NCBI GenBank assembly: GCA_028278625.1
Contig: JANQDY010000273.1
Coordinates: 1 to 40,303 of the forward strand
Reading direction: 5' to 3'
Source: Thermodesulfobacteriota bacterium
GTDB taxonomy: Bacteria > Desulfobacterota > DSM-4660 > Desulfatiglandales > Desulfatiglandaceae
Length of the DNA: 40,303 nucleotides
Positions 1 to 8,654 of the stretch are shown here, in pieces (within the stretch, counting starts at the first letter, position 1; each line of letters begins with the position of its first letter). Under the pieces are notes generated by a model. The model was not told where the DNA came from and searched no databases. It saw nothing but the letters and a program-made list of their open reading frames with translations. The translations under genes and the position numbers were made by a program.

Positions 1-290
1 GCCATGTTGGGAAGATCAAGCCCGGACAAGAGGTCTGGATTCAGTGTGATCTCTATCCATCCCGCATCTTCCATGGTCGTGTGGTCAGTATCGGTACTGG
101 CGTCAGCAGAAGTGACAAGCCCCAGGGGGCACTTCCCTATATTTCACCAACCATCGACTGGATCAGGCTTCAATACCGCTTTCCCGTCCGCATTAAGATC
201 GTGGATCCGCCACCGGATATTCAGTTTCGCATGGGGGCCGATGTGCGCACCCTTATCCTTTTGGGGTCGGAACAGGGCGAAACCGAATGA
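1..290 (+). CDS. HlyD/AaeA-type membrane fusion protein, C-terminal fragment
   Basis: This is the last 95 codons of a gene that begins left of the window, read in the frame starting at base 3 and ending with TGA at 288-290. The visible part has the beta-rich end of a periplasmic adaptor: a KPGQEVWI segment, a FHGRVVSIG strand typical of the beta-barrel domain of HlyD/EmrA/AaeA proteins, and a C-terminal VRIKI strand. Such proteins bridge an inner-membrane pump to the outer membrane. Its stop overlaps the start of the FUSC gene (ATGA), so the two are translationally coupled. AaeA-AaeB style pairing of an adaptor with a FUSC pump is well known and supports the call. The signal anchor and lipoyl domain lie outside the window. 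Confidence 0.8.
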   Translation, partial: HVGKIKPGQEVWIQCDLYPSRIFHGRVVSIGTGVSRSDKPQGALPYISPTIDWIRLQYRFPVRIKIVDPPPDIQFRMGADVRTLILLGSEQGETE

Positions 291-2527
291 CCCTGAAGGA
301 CCACTTCGCCCTCATCCGAAAAGACTTGACCGAGACCCTTCACGGTTTTGCATGGGGCACCCGCCAAACCCGCCAGGCCCTCAAAACCGCTCTTGCCTGT
401 GTCATTTCCGTAATCCTCATGTACTTCCTGGACCTGAAGGAAGCCTATTGGGCGGGCATCACCACCCTGATCATGATGCAGCCCAATGTGGCGGCATCCA
501 TCCGCAAGGGATGGATGCGGGCCGGCGGGGCCTGCTGCGGCGTCTTTCTGGCAATTGTGTTGACGGGTCTCTTCCTGCAGCAGCACTTGACCTATACCCT
601 GGCTTTTTTCGGTCTGTCGGTCCTGGGATTCTACCTTGCCGTGACTGCCAAGAACGGGTATTTCTGGAGCTATTTCCTCATGAACGGCGTCCTGATTTCC
701 ATGGTGGGTGTGACCCAGCCCCATATCACCCTATATGTGGCGGTCCACAGAGGGACCGCCATCACCCTTGGGGTGCTGGTTTCTTTGGTGGTGAATGTGG
801 TTCTCTTCCCCGATTATGCCCATGAACGATTAAAGGAGAACTTCCTGCGCCACCGCAAAAAGACGGTTCAGTGGATCCGGGAGATTCTTCGCCAATACCT
901 GGAAGGGCGGGATTCCCCCGGCCCGGTGGCGGAAACCTACCGGGAATTGATGGGCGAATCGCAACATATGGAAGCCCTGTTGCAGGATGCCGCCACCGAG
1001 GCCAAATTGATACAAGGGGATGCGGGTTCCGTGACGGCCCTCTTTAAAGGGCTGACCCGGCCCATCGCGGATTTTTTCGCCTTCTACGAGGGACTGCCCC
1101 GTCAGGATGAAGGCCCTCCATATCCGGAACTTCACAAAAAAGCCCTAACCGGGCTCATGGCGGCTTTAGACCGGCTGTCAGAATGTGAAGGGTGGTCACT
1201 GGATGAAACAGGCAGTGCCGTCCAGGAGATAAAACAGGCGCTTTCAAGACTCGAGACCTATCATGAAAAAGGGCTTTCCAGGAAACAAAAGGCGGCCTAC
1301 GGAACCATTGACCTTTTGACCTTTCGGGAACTGATTTATCTGCTGCGCCGGGTCATGGACGATCTCACCTTCAAAACCCGGGAAGACTCGGTAAACGAGG
1401 TGGCCGCCATTTCCGGAGGTCAAAGCAGCTTTGCCCATGAGAACACGGACCTCTACCGTTTTTTGTTTCTGGGCAGAACCAGGGCCATACATGTCCCTTC
1501 ACTGAAATACGCCATCAAGGGGGCCCTGGGCATCGTCTGCGTCTTCTGGTTCTGGTTCTGGGCGGAGATTCCCGGGGGCGCGCTCAACATGTCCGTGGCG
1601 GTGATCACCGTATTGCAGCAGGATCTCATGAGCACCACCCACAAAGGATTACTGCGATTTATGGGCTGCCTGGTGGGGGCCCTAACCGGTTATGCGTTTT
1701 TGGGCTTTCAGGTGGAATCGACCTGGGTCCTCTCTGTTACCGTTTTCGTGGTGGTGTTCTGTTTTGCCTTTGTGTGGGGAGGGAAACCCGGCTGCGCCTA
1801 TTTGGGCTGCCAGGGAGGCCTCTGTTTCCTGGTGGCGGCGATTCATGATGTTGCCCCAATGACCAGCCTGGCGCCTCCCACGGAACGTCTGGCGGGCATT
1901 TTTCTGGGGGTCCTCTTCACCTGGACCATAAACCTGCTCATATGGCGCGAGGATCTCATGGCGAGGTTTGCCCAGGGCATCCGAAAGGCCGAAACCGATT
2001 TCGCCGCCATGGGAGAAGAGATGGCGGCCCGGTTTCGGGGAAATGCCATCGCCAAGCCGGCGACCCCTGATGTGGCGGCGCTTGAATCCACGCTTCAGAC
2101 CCTTTCAAAGCAGATGGAACTGGACCCCGACGGGGCGATACCGGTGCGCGCCTGGTTGAAACAACTGCGGCTGCTGGCCCAAGAGAGCGCCGGCATGAAG
2201 GTGTTGGACGGGGAATCGAGAGAAACCCTTGACACGCTAAACCCTGATTTTGTGCCGCGGCTGGTGGAGACCATGTTTTTTCTGTCGCTGGCCCGGACAG
2301 AATCGGATTTCCAGTCCCTTTTCTCCCGTCTGGATGAAGGGGAGGATGCTTTTAAACGGATCATGGAAGATCTGCGAAGAGGTGTCATCTCCCCCAAACC
2401 GATGGACTTTAAACAGCATTTTTCCCATACCCTGGTCATTCTAAAGCGCCTCATGTACCGGATGAGGGCACTTGCCCATGCCAGACGCCGGTTCCCGGAA
2501 TTTTTGCGCGGGCAGGGGGGCGATTGA
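287..2527 (+). CDS. FUSC-family inner-membrane efflux protein (AaeB/YccS-like)
   Basis: A 746-residue protein with the duplicated FUSC architecture: an N-terminal hydrophobic block (roughly residues 35-180), a long charged cytoplasmic region (about 180-400), a second hydrophobic block (about 400-555) and a cytoplasmic C-terminal tail. Family members of this layout export aromatic carboxylic acids and other amphipathic compounds in E. coli (AaeB), or are uncharacterised relatives. The start ATG overlaps the stop of the upstream adaptor, so a tripartite pump is likely, although no outer-membrane partner is adjacent on this side. The substrate cannot be read from the sequence. The gene ends 20 bp before a convergent gene. 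Confidence 0.85.
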   Translation: MTLKDHFALIRKDLTETLHGFAWGTRQTRQALKTALACVISVILMYFLDLKEAYWAGITTLIMMQPNVAASIRKGWMRAGGACCGVFLAIVLTGLFLQQHLTYTLAFFGLSVLGFYLAVTAKNGYFWSYFLMNGVLISMVGVTQPHITLYVAVHRGTAITLGVLVSLVVNVVLFPDYAHERLKENFLRHRKKTVQWIREILRQYLEGRDSPGPVAETYRELMGESQHMEALLQDAATEAKLIQGDAGSVTALFKGLTRPIADFFAFYEGLPRQDEGPPYPELHKKALTGLMAALDRLSECEGWSLDETGSAVQEIKQALSRLETYHEKGLSRKQKAAYGTIDLLTFRELIYLLRRVMDDLTFKTREDSVNEVAAISGGQSSFAHENTDLYRFLFLGRTRAIHVPSLKYAIKGALGIVCVFWFWFWAEIPGGALNMSVAVITVLQQDLMSTTHKGLLRFMGCLVGALTGYAFLGFQVESTWVLSVTVFVVVFCFAFVWGGKPGCAYLGCQGGLCFLVAAIHDVAPMTSLAPPTERLAGIFLGVLFTWTINLLIWREDLMARFAQGIRKAETDFAAMGEEMAARFRGNAIAKPATPDVAALESTLQTLSKQMELDPDGAIPVRAWLKQLRLLAQESAGMKVLDGESRETLDTLNPDFVPRLVETMFFLSLARTESDFQSLFSRLDEGEDAFKRIMEDLRRGVISPKPMDFKQHFSHTLVILKRLMYRMRALAHARRRFPEFLRGQGGD

Positions 2528-2547
2528 ATGGGGACCATAGATGATGA

Positions 2548-3291
2548 TTATTGAATAATTCCGTGCTTTTTCATGATCTTTTGAACGGTTCCGTCCGCCA
2601 TGATCATTTGAAGGCCCCTGTTGAAATCGTTCCGTTTCTGTTCGTTCCTTTTGTTTTTTTCGAAGATGAGATAGAGCTTCCGCGCCTCTAGTGGCGGGGC
2701 CATGAATTCAAGGGTATCCGCTCCCTCGGGAATCGAGCGGTTGATGGCGGCCAGGGCGGCGGCCCGATCGGTTATGAAGAGGTCGATGCGCCCCTGGATC
2801 AGCTTTCTCAGGTTGAGGGTCTCGTTTTGGGCCACCTCCTTTTCGAGGAAGCTGGCCGCCTCGAATTCGGAAGGATATGAGAATCCCAGGCAGACGCCGA
2901 TCTTGTAGGGGGCCAGATCCTTTAATGTCCTAAATGAGATGGGCATCTTCTTTCGTTTGAAGAATCCCATTTCCCCTTCAGCCACCGGTAGGGAGTAGAG
3001 GAAGTTTCGGGCTCTCTCTTTCGAATAATAGGCCGGGTAACCGGCATCAAATGCACCGGCGTTCACTTCCTTGAGGACCCGTTTGGGCGGCAGGAAGGTG
3101 TAGCGGACCCTGTAACCGACCCGTTTAAATGCCTGGCCGATGATGTCTGAGACAAAACCGTAATCCCGGATGTCCTCTCCCACATAGGGGGGCCACTCGG
3201 CGGCGGCCAAAAAGATTTCTTTTGGCGCTGCTTGAGCGGCCGTGCCCCAAAAAACCAGGGCAACGATCAGGTGTATCACGGGTTTCATCAT
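2548..3291 (-). CDS. periplasmic SBP_bac_3-family solute-binding protein
   Basis: A 247-residue protein with a Sec signal peptide (hydrophobic core about residues 5-18, predicted cleavage after AAQA) followed by a family 3 extracellular solute-binding fold. An EWPPYV segment near the mature N-terminus and a VGYRVRYTFLPPKR segment are typical of amino-acid-type or orphan bacterial SBPs. No ABC permease or ATPase lies beside it, so it may be an orphan binding protein, or serve a distant transporter or sensor. It lies 7 bp downstream of the amidase gene on the same strand and is probably co-transcribed with it. The ATG at 3288 is an equally plausible start. The ligand is unknown. Confidence 0.8.
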   Translation of the reverse strand: MMKPVIHLIVALVFWGTAAQAAPKEIFLAAAEWPPYVGEDIRDYGFVSDIIGQAFKRVGYRVRYTFLPPKRVLKEVNAGAFDAGYPAYYSKERARNFLYSLPVAEGEMGFFKRKKMPISFRTLKDLAPYKIGVCLGFSYPSEFEAASFLEKEVAQNETLNLRKLIQGRIDLFITDRAAALAAINRSIPEGADTLEFMAPPLEARKLYLIFEKNKRNEQKRNDFNRGLQMIMADGTVQKIMKKHGIIQ

Positions 3292-3298
3292 TCACTGC

Positions 3299-4366
3299 CT
3301 ACTGGGTGCAAACGGTGGTGTCGGGGTATTTGGACAGCCTATCGAGACGCTCTTTTGGCACGCGGCTTAAGGATGGGGTTTTACTAAAGGCGTTTTGTAT
3401 CAGGTTCCGGTTGATCTCAAAGGTATAATTGGTGAAAGCATTTGTCACGTCTCCCTTTAGATCCGCCGCCATATCCAGGACCTTGACCGGGGTTTTGCAG
3501 GAAAAATCAAATCCCTTCAAATCCAAGTACCGGATCTTCGGATTTTGGGCTGTTTTAAAATAGATGCGTGAATTGTTAATGTCGTAGACAATGCTCCATC
3601 TGGTTCTTCCCTGATGGGTATTTTTGAGAATATCAAAGCCAAAGTCTATATTGGAGGTGACGGTATCGGCATCGTAGCTTTCGAGCATTTTGGCCGCTGT
3701 GATAAACCTTCCGAGAGAGGTATCAGCGGAAAAGGGGGGCGAAGGGTACTCCCTAAAGGCTTGAACCGACAGTTCATAGATGCTGTTGGTGAGGGCCTTT
3801 ACCGGCATGTTGTTTCGGGTGTGACAGACGAATTCCCCGTCCAAATACTCAATGACGGCACTGTCTCCCGACTTATCCGAAAGGAGATAGTGAACCCCGG
3901 GACCTGCCGACGGCCGTATGGTGACCCGTCTGCTGTCGGCGATCACTTGCTCAACGCTTTTGAAACGATCCAGCACGTACTGCTTCCACTGGCTGGACAA
4001 AAGGGCCGGTCGAGAGCCGGGGGCCGGGTACTTCGTGGCATCCAGCTGCATGGTTTCAACAATCAGACCGGCTTGGTTCATGCCGCCCATGACCACTTCG
4101 CGGCCGTACTGGTTAAAGGACACACTGCCGTATTTTGATGTCCAGCTAAAGGGCTCCCCCGTCTGATTGGGCTGCTGCAGGGCGATTTTTTTCACGCCCC
4201 GCTTGTTGATGATCACGAGACCGTCTTCCACCATCCAGTCATAGTTCTTCCCGAACACGGGATGCTCTCCCTCACCGAGATAGAACGTTGTGCATCCCTC
4301 ACTTTCATTCGAAAGGAGACAGAAGAAAAAAACCAAAAGAAATGAAAGCATCGCCAGCCGTCTCAT
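3299..4366 (-). CDS. exported choloylglycine hydrolase / penicillin V acylase-family amidase
   Basis: A 355-residue protein of the linear amide C-N hydrolase family (Ntn hydrolases). A hydrophobic signal peptide (residues about 4-18) is followed directly by Cys25, in GCTTFYLGEG. That is where this family needs its nucleophile: cleavage after Gly24 would expose an N-terminal Cys. Downstream are FGKNYDW (family Asp region), MGGMNQAGLIVETM and a conserved-looking TRNNMPVKALTN segment. A GRTRW motif supplies the expected Arg. Known members hydrolyse bile-salt amides, penicillin V or acyl-homoserine lactones; the substrate here is not determinable. A GGAGG ribosome binding site precedes the ATG. 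It heads a two-gene unit with the SBP. Confidence 0.87.
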   Translation of the reverse strand: MRRLAMLSFLLVFFFCLLSNESEGCTTFYLGEGEHPVFGKNYDWMVEDGLVIINKRGVKKIALQQPNQTGEPFSWTSKYGSVSFNQYGREVVMGGMNQAGLIVETMQLDATKYPAPGSRPALLSSQWKQYVLDRFKSVEQVIADSRRVTIRPSAGPGVHYLLSDKSGDSAVIEYLDGEFVCHTRNNMPVKALTNSIYELSVQAFREYPSPPFSADTSLGRFITAAKMLESYDADTVTSNIDFGFDILKNTHQGRTRWSIVYDINNSRIYFKTAQNPKIRYLDLKGFDFSCKTPVKVLDMAADLKGDVTNAFTNYTFEINRNLIQNAFSKTPSLSRVPKERLDRLSKYPDTTVCTQ

Positions 4367-4608
4367 CTTAGGACCTCCATAGGTCAGTTGAATTCCAGCT
4401 TCTTGGTTTTGAATGAAACTATATCAGCCGATCTATCTCCAATCAAAAGAAATCGCAATTTCAATACACCGAGACCTTATTCTGTCTTGGAAAAGTCTTC
4501 TAGGACTGGCTGCTGAGACGCTTGGACCGTGTGACGGGAAACTGTTACGCGCAGTTCTATAGGGGGAAGGGGGTGGAAAGGCCCCTGAACTGGCCGGTCA
4601 ATATCAGC

Positions 4609-4642
4609 TTGACAGAAGGAGATGTCATACGTACAATTGTAC
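4609..4642 (+). promoter_or_regulatory. promoter with overlapping palindromic operator for the toxin-antitoxin pair
   Basis: TTGACA at 4609-4614 and TACAAT at 4632-4637 are separated by exactly 17 bp, close to the sigma-70 consensus. A perfect 12-bp palindrome, GTACAATTGTAC (4631-4642), covers the -10 element and contains the TGTAC half-site known for YefM-type operators. The expected transcription start, about 7 nt after the -10, falls at or one base before the toxin ATG (4645), so the mRNA would be leaderless. Repressor binding at the palindrome would block the promoter, as in autoregulated type II systems. This is inferred from sequence only. Confidence 0.7.
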
Positions 4643-4644
4643 CC

Positions 4645-5034
4645 ATGAAAATCATCGCAGACACGAATACATTCATCTCTGTTGCTTTGAATGAGCCGGA
4701 ACGGCCTAAAATCATACGGCTCACTGAAAACCATGATTTGATTGCACCTGATGTCTTACCATTTGAAATAGGAAATGCATTAACCGCGATGATGAAAAAA
4801 AAGGTACTGGAAAAAGCGGAAGTCTCATGGGCGTGGGAGATTATCCAACAGATACCGGTTGATTTGAGGACAACTGACATGGCATCAGCATTGAGTATCG
4901 CCATGGAATTTAATATTTACGCATATGATGCTTATTTTTTGGCATGTGCCGATAACCTCCGAAGCCCGCTGCTCACCCTTGACCTTGGCATGCAACGGGT
5001 GGCACGGGAAATGGGAATCACGGTCTTGGAGTAA
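4645..5034 (+). CDS. PIN-domain (VapC-like) ribonuclease toxin
   Basis: A 129-residue PIN protein, the usual VapC length. It opens with MKIIADTNTF, placing the first acidic residue at Asp6. The other expected metal ligands are Glu41 (in LPFEIGNAL), Asp95 (in YAYDAYFLA) and Asp113 (in LTLDLGM). PIN toxins are Mg-dependent RNases that cut tRNA or rRNA. The frame is open further upstream, but ATG 4645 was chosen because the family motif begins there and the promoter and operator end immediately before it. No Shine-Dalgarno sits at normal distance, since the AGAAGGAG at 4613-4620 is 24 nt away. The antitoxin gene follows after 6 bp, so the order is toxin first, the reverse of most vapBC loci. Confidence 0.88.
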   Translation: MKIIADTNTFISVALNEPERPKIIRLTENHDLIAPDVLPFEIGNALTAMMKKKVLEKAEVSWAWEIIQQIPVDLRTTDMASALSIAMEFNIYAYDAYFLACADNLRSPLLTLDLGMQRVAREMGITVLE

Positions 5035-5040
5035 GATATC

Positions 5041-5280
5041 ATGAAAGTATACACATATTCCGAGGCGAGACAGCATCTCGCCAGCGTCCTTAATATCGCA
5101 AAAAAAGAAGAGGTTATTATCAAAAGGAGGAGTGGCGAAACGTTTTCAATCATCTTCAGGAAAAGTAAGAAATCGCCATTTGACGTTCCGGGCATTCATA
5201 CCAAAGCAACCACAAAAGACATTCTTGAGGCGGTTAAAGCATCCAGGGAACGATTTGCCGAACAAAACATTGAAGATTGA
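5041..5280 (+). CDS. Phd/YefM-family antitoxin
   Basis: A 79-residue protein beginning MKVYTYSEARQHLASVL, the N-terminal pattern of Phd/YefM antitoxins that form a DNA-binding dimer and bind the cognate toxin with a flexible C-terminal tail (charged residues about 50-79). It lies 6 bp after the PIN toxin stop. GGAG at the toxin's 3' end, 9 nt before the ATG, is its ribosome binding site. It presumably neutralises the PIN toxin and represses the promoter at 4609-4642. The pairing of a PIN toxin with a Phd/YefM-type antitoxin is common. Confidence 0.87.
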   Translation: MKVYTYSEARQHLASVLNIAKKEEVIIKRRSGETFSIIFRKSKKSPFDVPGIHTKATTKDILEAVKASRERFAEQNIED

Positions 5281-5409
5281 CGGCCAGGGACATGCGGCTT
5301 TTTGGTCGTCAATATCACGTCCCCGTAAAACCGTTTCCCCTTTATCACCATGCCTATCTTTCACTAATCCCGAATGTCCTCTCCCGGAAAACCGAACTGC
5401 GATAATGCG

Positions 5410-6357
5410 CTATGAATTTTGGGCCGGCGGGAAGTACCGGCGGATTTCGTTGCGATTCCAGAAGAGGTAGATGCCACCTGGGTTCTCCAATTCATCACGG
5501 GTGATCGTACCGCGATCGAGCTCAGCAGGATCGGGTGTGAGAACAATCCCGTCCGGATAGGTTGAGCGCCATTCTTCGATGACTGCGTTGCTCTGCGCGA
5601 GCCAGGCGTCACTTTGTTCCTGAGACCGGAAATAGGCTTTTCGCGTTATCGTCATGTGGAATGGATCCCCCGACTCGCGAGTGGGATTGGTAATCCTTGC
5701 CAAAAGCGCTTCGTACAAGGCATATAGTTCGGGATTGTCTTGGGGCTCGAAGCGCAGCTCGAACTCAGGGGGATCGTCGTCATTCAGTCGGACATAGGAC
5801 GGTTTGAGCCGGATTGGCTCAAATTCGATGTCCTCCATAATGGCGACAATCTCTTCCTCACTGAGACCACCGAGGCTCGGATCCCCATTGCCGATGTGGA
5901 CGATCTCAATATGCGCCGAGTCAGGGTTGGTCAGCTTGTATGAGGGACTCGACCCCGGGAATGACCCATTTCCTTCTCCCCCGCCCACGAGCCATCCGTC
6001 GTCGTTCGTGGAGCAGAAGTAGTCGTAGTTGCGGTCCAGGATCCGATTGAAATCGAATTGGGTCTGACGGGAGACACTCGCATTGTTGGAACTGGGCACG
6101 AATTGCCACGGATTCGAAACCAACTCGAGAAAGTTCCTGCTCAGGCTCAAACCCAGAAAGATGAGACCATCCGGATCTCCACTAATTGGCTCCAGCTGGG
6201 GGCAATCAGTCTCTGTCGGCGTCACCGGTGAAGACGAAGTATCGTCGGAGCAGGCCAAAAGGAACAGGAGGGCGCAGCAGGCAATGCTGCGAATCATCCA
6301 GTGCCTCTGTGCTATCGCGACTCGATGGGTCATTCTCCCCTTGACTATTGATTCCAT
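5410..6357 (-). CDS. uncharacterised exported lipoprotein
   Basis: A 315-residue protein that I do not recognise. It has an unusually long n-region (about 20 residues), a hydrophobic core and a lipobox ending LFLLAC at about residues 31-36, followed by a Ser/Thr/Pro-rich linker, so it should be a lipoprotein. The mature part is rich in Asp, Glu and Pro with a few Trp and no clear catalytic motif. An AAAGGAG site 6 nt upstream supports the first ATG; internal Met21, nearer the lipobox, is an alternative start. It stands alone: the toxin-antitoxin pair converges on it and an AraC gene lies upstream on the same strand. Confidence 0.7.
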   Translation of the reverse strand: MESIVKGRMTHRVAIAQRHWMIRSIACCALLFLLACSDDTSSSPVTPTETDCPQLEPISGDPDGLIFLGLSLSRNFLELVSNPWQFVPSSNNASVSRQTQFDFNRILDRNYDYFCSTNDDGWLVGGGEGNGSFPGSSPSYKLTNPDSAHIEIVHIGNGDPSLGGLSEEEIVAIMEDIEFEPIRLKPSYVRLNDDDPPEFELRFEPQDNPELYALYEALLARITNPTRESGDPFHMTITRKAYFRSQEQSDAWLAQSNAVIEEWRSTYPDGIVLTPDPAELDRGTITRDELENPGGIYLFWNRNEIRRYFPPAQNS

Positions 6358-6444
6358 TGCGGCTCCTTTCTCCCGGATAGTTATTTCTGTTAGCCTTCAA
6401 CGCATCTTAATATCTACCGTCATTGTATCGCATGAGCCAGTCTT

Positions 6445-7443
6445 TCACTGTCGCATTTTGCGGGTTTCTGAAGGAAGCTCATTGAACTGCTTTTTGTAAT
6501 AATTGGCAAAACGGCTGAGATGCCAGATACCCCAGTCCGCGACAATATCTCCGATGGACATTTCGGCATGGTCCGGCGACAGGAGAACCCGACGAATTTC
6601 GTTCAGTTTTATGGACCGCAAATATGCCGCGGGCGACTGGCCGATGCTATACCGAAAACTGTATTCCAGGGTACGTCTGCAGACGCCCGTTTGCCGGCAT
6701 AGATCATGGATTGAAATATCGATGCCGCGGTGGTCATTGATATAGTCACGGGCACGTTTGGCTATTCTGAAATAACCGGAGAGGTCGAGCTTTCTGTTTT
6801 CCAGCACAGGCTGTTCCAAATGGCAAATCCGGTCCGCTATCATTTCCGCAATTGAAATGCGGATGGATTTTGTGGTCAACCGATTTGATAAGGAATTGGA
6901 TCGAGATTGGAGAACGTTGAGTATCTGCTTGATCGTCTGTCTCAGTTTGGGAGCGGTTGTTTCATTATTATCCAGGATGCAGAATGGATGATCCACCAGA
7001 CGGCTCTCAAGTTCAGGGTAGCTTCCAATAATAAATCTCTCGAAAAAATCCTTTTCCAAATCAATAACGGCAAAATGTGTTCCAGGCTCGGTGATGCCGT
7101 TAAAGGTTGATCCCGGACTGGCGTACCAGAGATGATGTACTGAAAAGGCATGACCGTTGGTTTTGCAGCCTTCATCCCCGTCCATGAGGAAGATAATCGA
7201 GTAACTGTTTTTCGGGACTGCCGCTGATTGATCAAGGATCTGGTTTACCTTCTCAAAATAGAACCCCAGCTTGGAATCAAGAACGACGGTTTTGAACCGT
7301 CCCCTGAATTCTCCGCAGCTGAGCTGCTGGTACCTCTGATCATAACCATTGAGGCACTCTGCCTGACGGTCGATGTCTCTAAAATCCCGACTAATGACTT
7401 CGATTTCATTTGTGCATGGTTCGCTTGGTAACTCTGTGGGCAT
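6445..7443 (-). CDS. AraC-family transcriptional regulator
   Basis: A 332-residue regulator with an N-terminal sensing region and a C-terminal double helix-turn-helix (last ~105 residues). The latter includes ISIHDLCRQTGVCRRTLEYSFR (split by the motif turn), the family segment SPAAYLRSIKLNEIRR and a second helix-turn-helix ending FANYYKKQFNELPSE. The second helix-turn-helix reads GDIVADWGIWHLSRFANYY, as in EutR-like and related regulators. It is divergent from the exported alpha/beta hydrolase that starts at 7589, with 145 bp between the starts, so it is a good candidate regulator of that gene. The effector is unknown. Confidence 0.87.
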   Translation of the reverse strand: MPTELPSEPCTNEIEVISRDFRDIDRQAECLNGYDQRYQQLSCGEFRGRFKTVVLDSKLGFYFEKVNQILDQSAAVPKNSYSIIFLMDGDEGCKTNGHAFSVHHLWYASPGSTFNGITEPGTHFAVIDLEKDFFERFIIGSYPELESRLVDHPFCILDNNETTAPKLRQTIKQILNVLQSRSNSLSNRLTTKSIRISIAEMIADRICHLEQPVLENRKLDLSGYFRIAKRARDYINDHRGIDISIHDLCRQTGVCRRTLEYSFRYSIGQSPAAYLRSIKLNEIRRVLLSPDHAEMSIGDIVADWGIWHLSRFANYYKKQFNELPSETRKMRQ

Positions 7444-7510
7444 AAAAACTCATTTCATGAAAAAAAATTCAATCGGTTGCGCAAAACGGATAACACCGCA
7501 TTCCGGCAAT

Positions 7511-7528
7511 ATGCTAATTCCATAGCAT
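7511..7528. promoter_or_regulatory. inverted repeat in the AraC/hydrolase divergent region
   Basis: ATGCTA (7511-7516) and TAGCAT (7523-7528) form a perfect inverted repeat with a 6-nt centre, between the AraC start at 7443 and the hydrolase start at 7589. It could be an operator. AraC proteins usually bind direct repeats, so the link to the AraC gene is only positional. Confidence 0.25.
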
Positions 7529-7588
7529 GTTTTAGCAAGATTTGAAAGGGATTGGGTGTTCGTAATTTCAAGCCAAAAGGAGGGTATT

Positions 7589-8497
7589 ATGGGAAAGGAT
7601 TATCAAGAAAGCGTGGGCAAGAAGGGTCATGTAACAAAATCCATTTCATTGTACTTAAAGATGCTCGCGGTTGTTCTCGTCGCAATCGCCATTTCCAGTT
7701 CGGGAGCAGTGGCAGAAGAACTGTGGAAGACGCTACCGAAACCACTGCCCGCACCGACACCCAAAGAGACAGGCACTGTCAAGGTAAATGGCGCGGAAAT
7801 ATACTATGCGGTTTATGGGTCAGGAGAACCATTGATATTACTTCATGGGGGACTCGGTAACACGGAATACTGGGGCGGACAGATCGCGCCCCTTTCGAAG
7901 AAATACAAAGTCATCAGCATTGACAGTCGCGGCCACGGCCGTAGCACCAGGGACGATCAGCCCTACAGTTATCATTTGATGGCCTCTGATGTTCTCGCTG
8001 TAATGGATCACCTTGGTATTAAGAAGGCCACCATTGTGGGCTGGAGTGATGGAGGGATTATCGGTCTCGATATCGCCATAAGCAATCCGGACCGATTGGC
8101 CAAATTGTTTGCATTCGGCGCCAACTTTAACACGTCCGGCATAAAACCGACGGTTGAGAAGGATCCGACTTTTGGAGCGTATGTTGGAATGGCTGCTGCC
8201 GATTATGCCCGGCTGTCCAAGACGCCCAAGGCGTTTGATGCCTTTGTGGGACAGATATCCGAAATGTGGCATCACCAACCGGACTTTAAACCGGAACAGC
8301 TCAAGACCATCAGCGTCCCGGTAGCGGTGGTGGTTGGTGAGTATGACGAGGCCATAAAACCGGAACACACTAAAGAGATGGCGTCACTCATTCCCAATGC
8401 CACGCTCATCATACTGCCAAATGTCAGCCATTTTGCCATGTGGCAGGATCCCGAGGCTTTCAATGCCGCAATGCTGAAGTACCTGGACAAGAAATAG
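7589..8497 (+). CDS. exported alpha/beta hydrolase
   Basis: A 302-residue alpha/beta-hydrolase-fold protein with a long N-terminal export signal (charged n-region, hydrophobic core about residues 23-40, likely cleavage after AVAEE). Fold marks are LLHGGLGNTEYW (oxyanion-hole region), the nucleophile elbow GWSDGG, a VVGEYDEAIKPEH segment giving the acid residue and VSHFAMW giving the catalytic His. ATG 7589 was chosen over the upstream GTG because AAAAGGAGGG lies just before it. The closest characterised types are esterase or haloperoxidase-like hydrolases, but the substrate is unknown. A perfect hairpin follows the stop. It is probably controlled by the divergent AraC gene. Confidence 0.85.
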   Translation: MGKDYQESVGKKGHVTKSISLYLKMLAVVLVAIAISSSGAVAEELWKTLPKPLPAPTPKETGTVKVNGAEIYYAVYGSGEPLILLHGGLGNTEYWGGQIAPLSKKYKVISIDSRGHGRSTRDDQPYSYHLMASDVLAVMDHLGIKKATIVGWSDGGIIGLDIAISNPDRLAKLFAFGANFNTSGIKPTVEKDPTFGAYVGMAAADYARLSKTPKAFDAFVGQISEMWHHQPDFKPEQLKTISVPVAVVVGEYDEAIKPEHTKEMASLIPNATLIILPNVSHFAMWQDPEAFNAAMLKYLDKK

Positions 8498-8508
8498 TTT
8501 TGAAATGG

Positions 8509-8537
8509 GCGGGAGCCATATAAACATGGGCTCCCGC
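8509..8537 (+). terminator. hairpin after the alpha/beta hydrolase, possible terminator
   Basis: GCGGGAGCC (8509-8517) and GGCTCCCGC (8529-8537) form a perfect 9-bp GC-rich stem with an 11-nt loop, 11 nt after the hydrolase stop. No clean T-run follows, only TCTTT a few bases later, so termination may be partial. Confidence 0.5.
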
Positions 8538-8613
8538 ACAAGTCTTTCTGATCAAGGGATGGCCGTCTTTCCGGAATTCATTGACTGATCCATTCGGCAG
8601 GGAGTTCTTTTCC

Positions 8614-8654
8614 TTGACCCATGAATCGAATTTATCTATGTTTACCTTTATAAT
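8614..8654 (+). promoter_or_regulatory. candidate promoter for the ABC transporter operon
   Basis: The 304-bp gap 8498-8801 holds the hairpin above and an AT-rich stretch. Within it, TTGACC (8614-8619) and TATGTT (8637-8642) are 17 bp apart, and a consensus TATAAT lies at 8649-8654 without a good -35. Either could start the ABC operon at 8802, leaving a leader of about 140-150 nt. I saw no recognisable riboswitch in that leader. Confidence 0.35.

Noticed and set aside
221..724. Long minus-strand open frame inside the FUSC gene
   Set aside because: It is a shadow of the FUSC coding frame; it has no ribosome binding site or recognisable domain.
5277..5312. TTGACGGCC / GGTCGTCAA near-perfect inverted repeat after the antitoxin as a terminator
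   Set aside because: The loop is 18 nt, the stem has a G-T pair and no T-run follows.
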